A stretch of DNA of 33,360 bases from an uncultured Bacteroidales bacterium. GTDB lineage: Bacteria > Bacteroidota > Bacteroidia > Bacteroidales > JACABE01. Location of the stretch: NCBI GenBank assembly GCA_903899825.1, contig CAIUKU010000190.1:1-33360 (forward strand), given 5' to 3'. Under the pieces are notes generated by a model that ran no database searches, was not told the origin of the DNA, and worked only from the letters and a program-made list of their open reading frames with translations. A program made the position numbers and the translations under genes. Below, in pieces: positions 31,846 through 33,360 of the stretch (within the stretch, counting starts at the first letter, position 1; each line of letters opens with the position of its first letter).

Positions 31846-33183
31846 ATGGCTAAGAAAGCAATAAAACAGAAAAAGATTTTTGTACTTGATACTTCTGTGA
31901 TTTTATACAATCATAATGCAATTAATAGTTTTGAGGACAATGATGTTGTGATACCGATAACTGTGCTTGAAGAACTTGATAATTTTAAAAAAGGCAACGA
32001 TATCATCAATTTCGAAGCAAGGGAGTTCATCAGGATTATGGATAAACTATCCGAAGAAAATACCCTGCAGAACTGGATACAGCTGGATTATCCTGGTGCC
32101 GGCAAGTTTAAGGTGGCCATGGATGAATTCAGCGAAGTGGATGCCCAAAAGATTTTTGGTGAAAACAAACCCGATCACCGTATTTTAAATACAGCCCTGG
32201 TAATCACCCGCGATTACCCAAACCATAAAGTTATTCTGGTTACCAAGGATATCAATCTCAGATTGAAAGCCAAAGCGTTGAATATGCCGGCAGAAGATTA
32301 TCAAACCGGAAAGATAAAAAACGTAGAAGGTTTATATTCAGGCAAGACCGTCATTGATGGATTAACAAAATCTATCATAGATAAGATTTATGAAACCGGG
32401 GAATGCGACCCTGAAGAAGTAGGGATTACCATTACAATACCCAATCATTATTACATTCTAAAGAATTCAAAGAATTCAGTGCTTGCTTTTTACAATCCAA
32501 TTTCAGGAAAAATTGAAAGACTGGAAAAAAAACCAGCTTACCGTATCATGCCCCGCAACGCAGAACAGGTTTTTGCCCTGCATGCCATTATGAATCCTGA
32601 CATAAAATTAGTTACCATGCAGGGTGTTGCAGGAACCGGCAAAACCTTGCTGGCACTGGCCGGAGCATTGGAACAAAAGCGCATGTTTAAGCAGATTTAT
32701 CTTGCCCGTCCAATTGTTCCGCTGGGTAATAAAGACATTGGATTTTTGCCCGGCGATATCAAATCCAAACTGAATCCATATATGGAACCCTTGTTTGATA
32801 ATCTGAAATACATCAAAAATCAATACAGCGAAAGAGACAAGGAATTTAAAACCATTACGGAAGATATTGAAAAAGAAAAACTGGTGATTCAACCACTGGC
32901 TTATATCAGGGGCAGAAGTTTATCGGATATCTGCTTTATAGTGGACGAAGCCCAGAACCTGACACCCCACGAAGTAAAAACCATTATTTCACGTGCCGGT
33001 GAAAACACCAAAATCATTATGACCGGCGATATTTACCAGATAGATACCCCTTACCTGGATTCACAGAGCAATGGATTGTCCTATCTGATTGATAAAATCA
33101 AGCATCATCCTATATATGCCCACATCCGCCTCGAAAAAGGCGAACGTTCTGAATTGGCTAATCTGGCGAATGATTTGTTGTAA
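31846..33183 (+). CDS. PhoH family protein with PIN domain (PhoH2 type)
   Basis: A 445-aa cytoplasmic protein fusing a PIN-type RNase domain (about 10-150) to a PhoH ATPase domain (about 235-445). PIN acidic residues are D15 (VLDTSV), E43 (VLEEL), D110 and D135 (VTKDINL). The ATPase has Walker A GVAGTGKT (260-267) and Walker B DEAQN (367-371), preceded by the typical ARPIVPLGNKDIGFLPGD segment. Related PhoH2 proteins unwind and cut RNA. There is no antitoxin-like gene upstream. Length and domain order are normal for Bacteroidota. Confidence 0.94.
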   Translation: MAKKAIKQKKIFVLDTSVILYNHNAINSFEDNDVVIPITVLEELDNFKKGNDIINFEAREFIRIMDKLSEENTLQNWIQLDYPGAGKFKVAMDEFSEVDAQKIFGENKPDHRILNTALVITRDYPNHKVILVTKDINLRLKAKALNMPAEDYQTGKIKNVEGLYSGKTVIDGLTKSIIDKIYETGECDPEEVGITITIPNHYYILKNSKNSVLAFYNPISGKIERLEKKPAYRIMPRNAEQVFALHAIMNPDIKLVTMQGVAGTGKTLLALAGALEQKRMFKQIYLARPIVPLGNKDIGFLPGDIKSKLNPYMEPLFDNLKYIKNQYSERDKEFKTITEDIEKEKLVIQPLAYIRGRSLSDICFIVDEAQNLTPHEVKTIISRAGENTKIIMTGDIYQIDTPYLDSQSNGLSYLIDKIKHHPIYAHIRLEKGERSELANLANDLL

Positions 33184-33237
33184 AATATTCATTTCTTTGA
33201 ATAAAATGAAAAATAAATTTAATAACCTGAGTTCGGG

Positions 33238-33360
33238 TTAAGCAACTAATAGCAATTGTTTTTCGAATTGCTCAATAAGCTTAGGATTAGTTTCTTGTAT
33301 ATCCATTTTAATGGATGGCTTTTTAGGGAAGAATGAATATGCAGCTATTGCACCCATGAT
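33238..33360 (-). CDS. 3' end of an unidentified gene, cut by the window edge
   Basis: The minus strand is open for 40 codons from the right edge of the window to a TAA at 33240-33238. The reading has normal composition (MGAIAAYSFFPKKPSIKM, then QETNPKLIEQFEKQLL). The start lies beyond the window. No family can be named from so little. The stop overlaps a weak inverted repeat (TAACC/GGTTA at 33223-33240). It converges on the PhoH gene. Confidence 0.45.
   Translation of the reverse strand: MMGAIAAYSFFPKKPSIKMDIQETNPKLIEQFEKQLLLVA

Overview
The window is chromosomal DNA from a low-GC member of the Bacteroidota. Five secreted proteins end in the type IX secretion (T9SS) C-terminal sorting domain with a YPNPA-like motif. 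There is a TonB-dependent receptor with an N-terminal carboxypeptidase-regulatory-like domain. Candidate promoters match the Bacteroidota -7 element TAnnTTTG, and Shine-Dalgarno sequences are weak. I see no rRNA, tRNA, CRISPR array, complete insertion sequence or phage module. Gene spacing is loose and much of the intergenic DNA carries short repeats.

Layout. 1-2.9 kb: tryptophanase, an intrinsic terminator, free methionine-(R)-sulfoxide reductase, and an MntP-type manganese exporter. 2.9-6.0 kb: two paralogous T9SS-secreted endonuclease I proteins, the second with an added Ig-like domain, followed with a one-base overlap by a QueD/6-pyruvoyl-tetrahydropterin synthase homologue. 6.2-11.1 kb: acyltransferase-3 membrane protein, a large membrane-anchored DUF3352-like/propeller protein, and a PAP2 phosphatase. 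11.1-11.8 kb: a gene-free, repeat-bearing stretch. 11.8-14.6 kb: a secreted PCMD-like protein overlapping an outer-membrane barrel gene, a small membrane protein and another barrel.

14.6-21.3 kb: a plus-strand run of a split-barrel flavin protein, a SOUL heme-binding protein, TspO, an HSL-type esterase, a DUF2141 protein, a SnoaL-like protein, a short-chain dehydrogenase and a carotenoid/retinoid-desaturase-like flavoenzyme. This is the most system-like locus: three members belong to families that bind tetrapyrrole or flavin, and the rest look like a pathway acting on a hydrophobic substrate. The joint role is my inference.

21.4-30.5 kb is on the minus strand: TonB-dependent receptor, two secreted beta-propeller-like proteins with near-identical sorting domains, a PAS-LuxR regulator, two unknown exported proteins, and a dCMP deaminase/P-loop kinase pair. 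30.7-33.2 kb returns to the plus strand with mannose-6-phosphate isomerase and a PIN-PhoH ATPase. A partial minus-strand reading frame runs off the right edge.

The most unusual non-coding signals are three short tandem arrays (7- or 9-bp units) that begin exactly at the stop codon of the preceding gene, and a composite repeat (an AAACCT...AGGTTT palindrome next to an AATAATCAT-N5-TGTGTGTCAA-type motif) found at two loci 17 kb apart.
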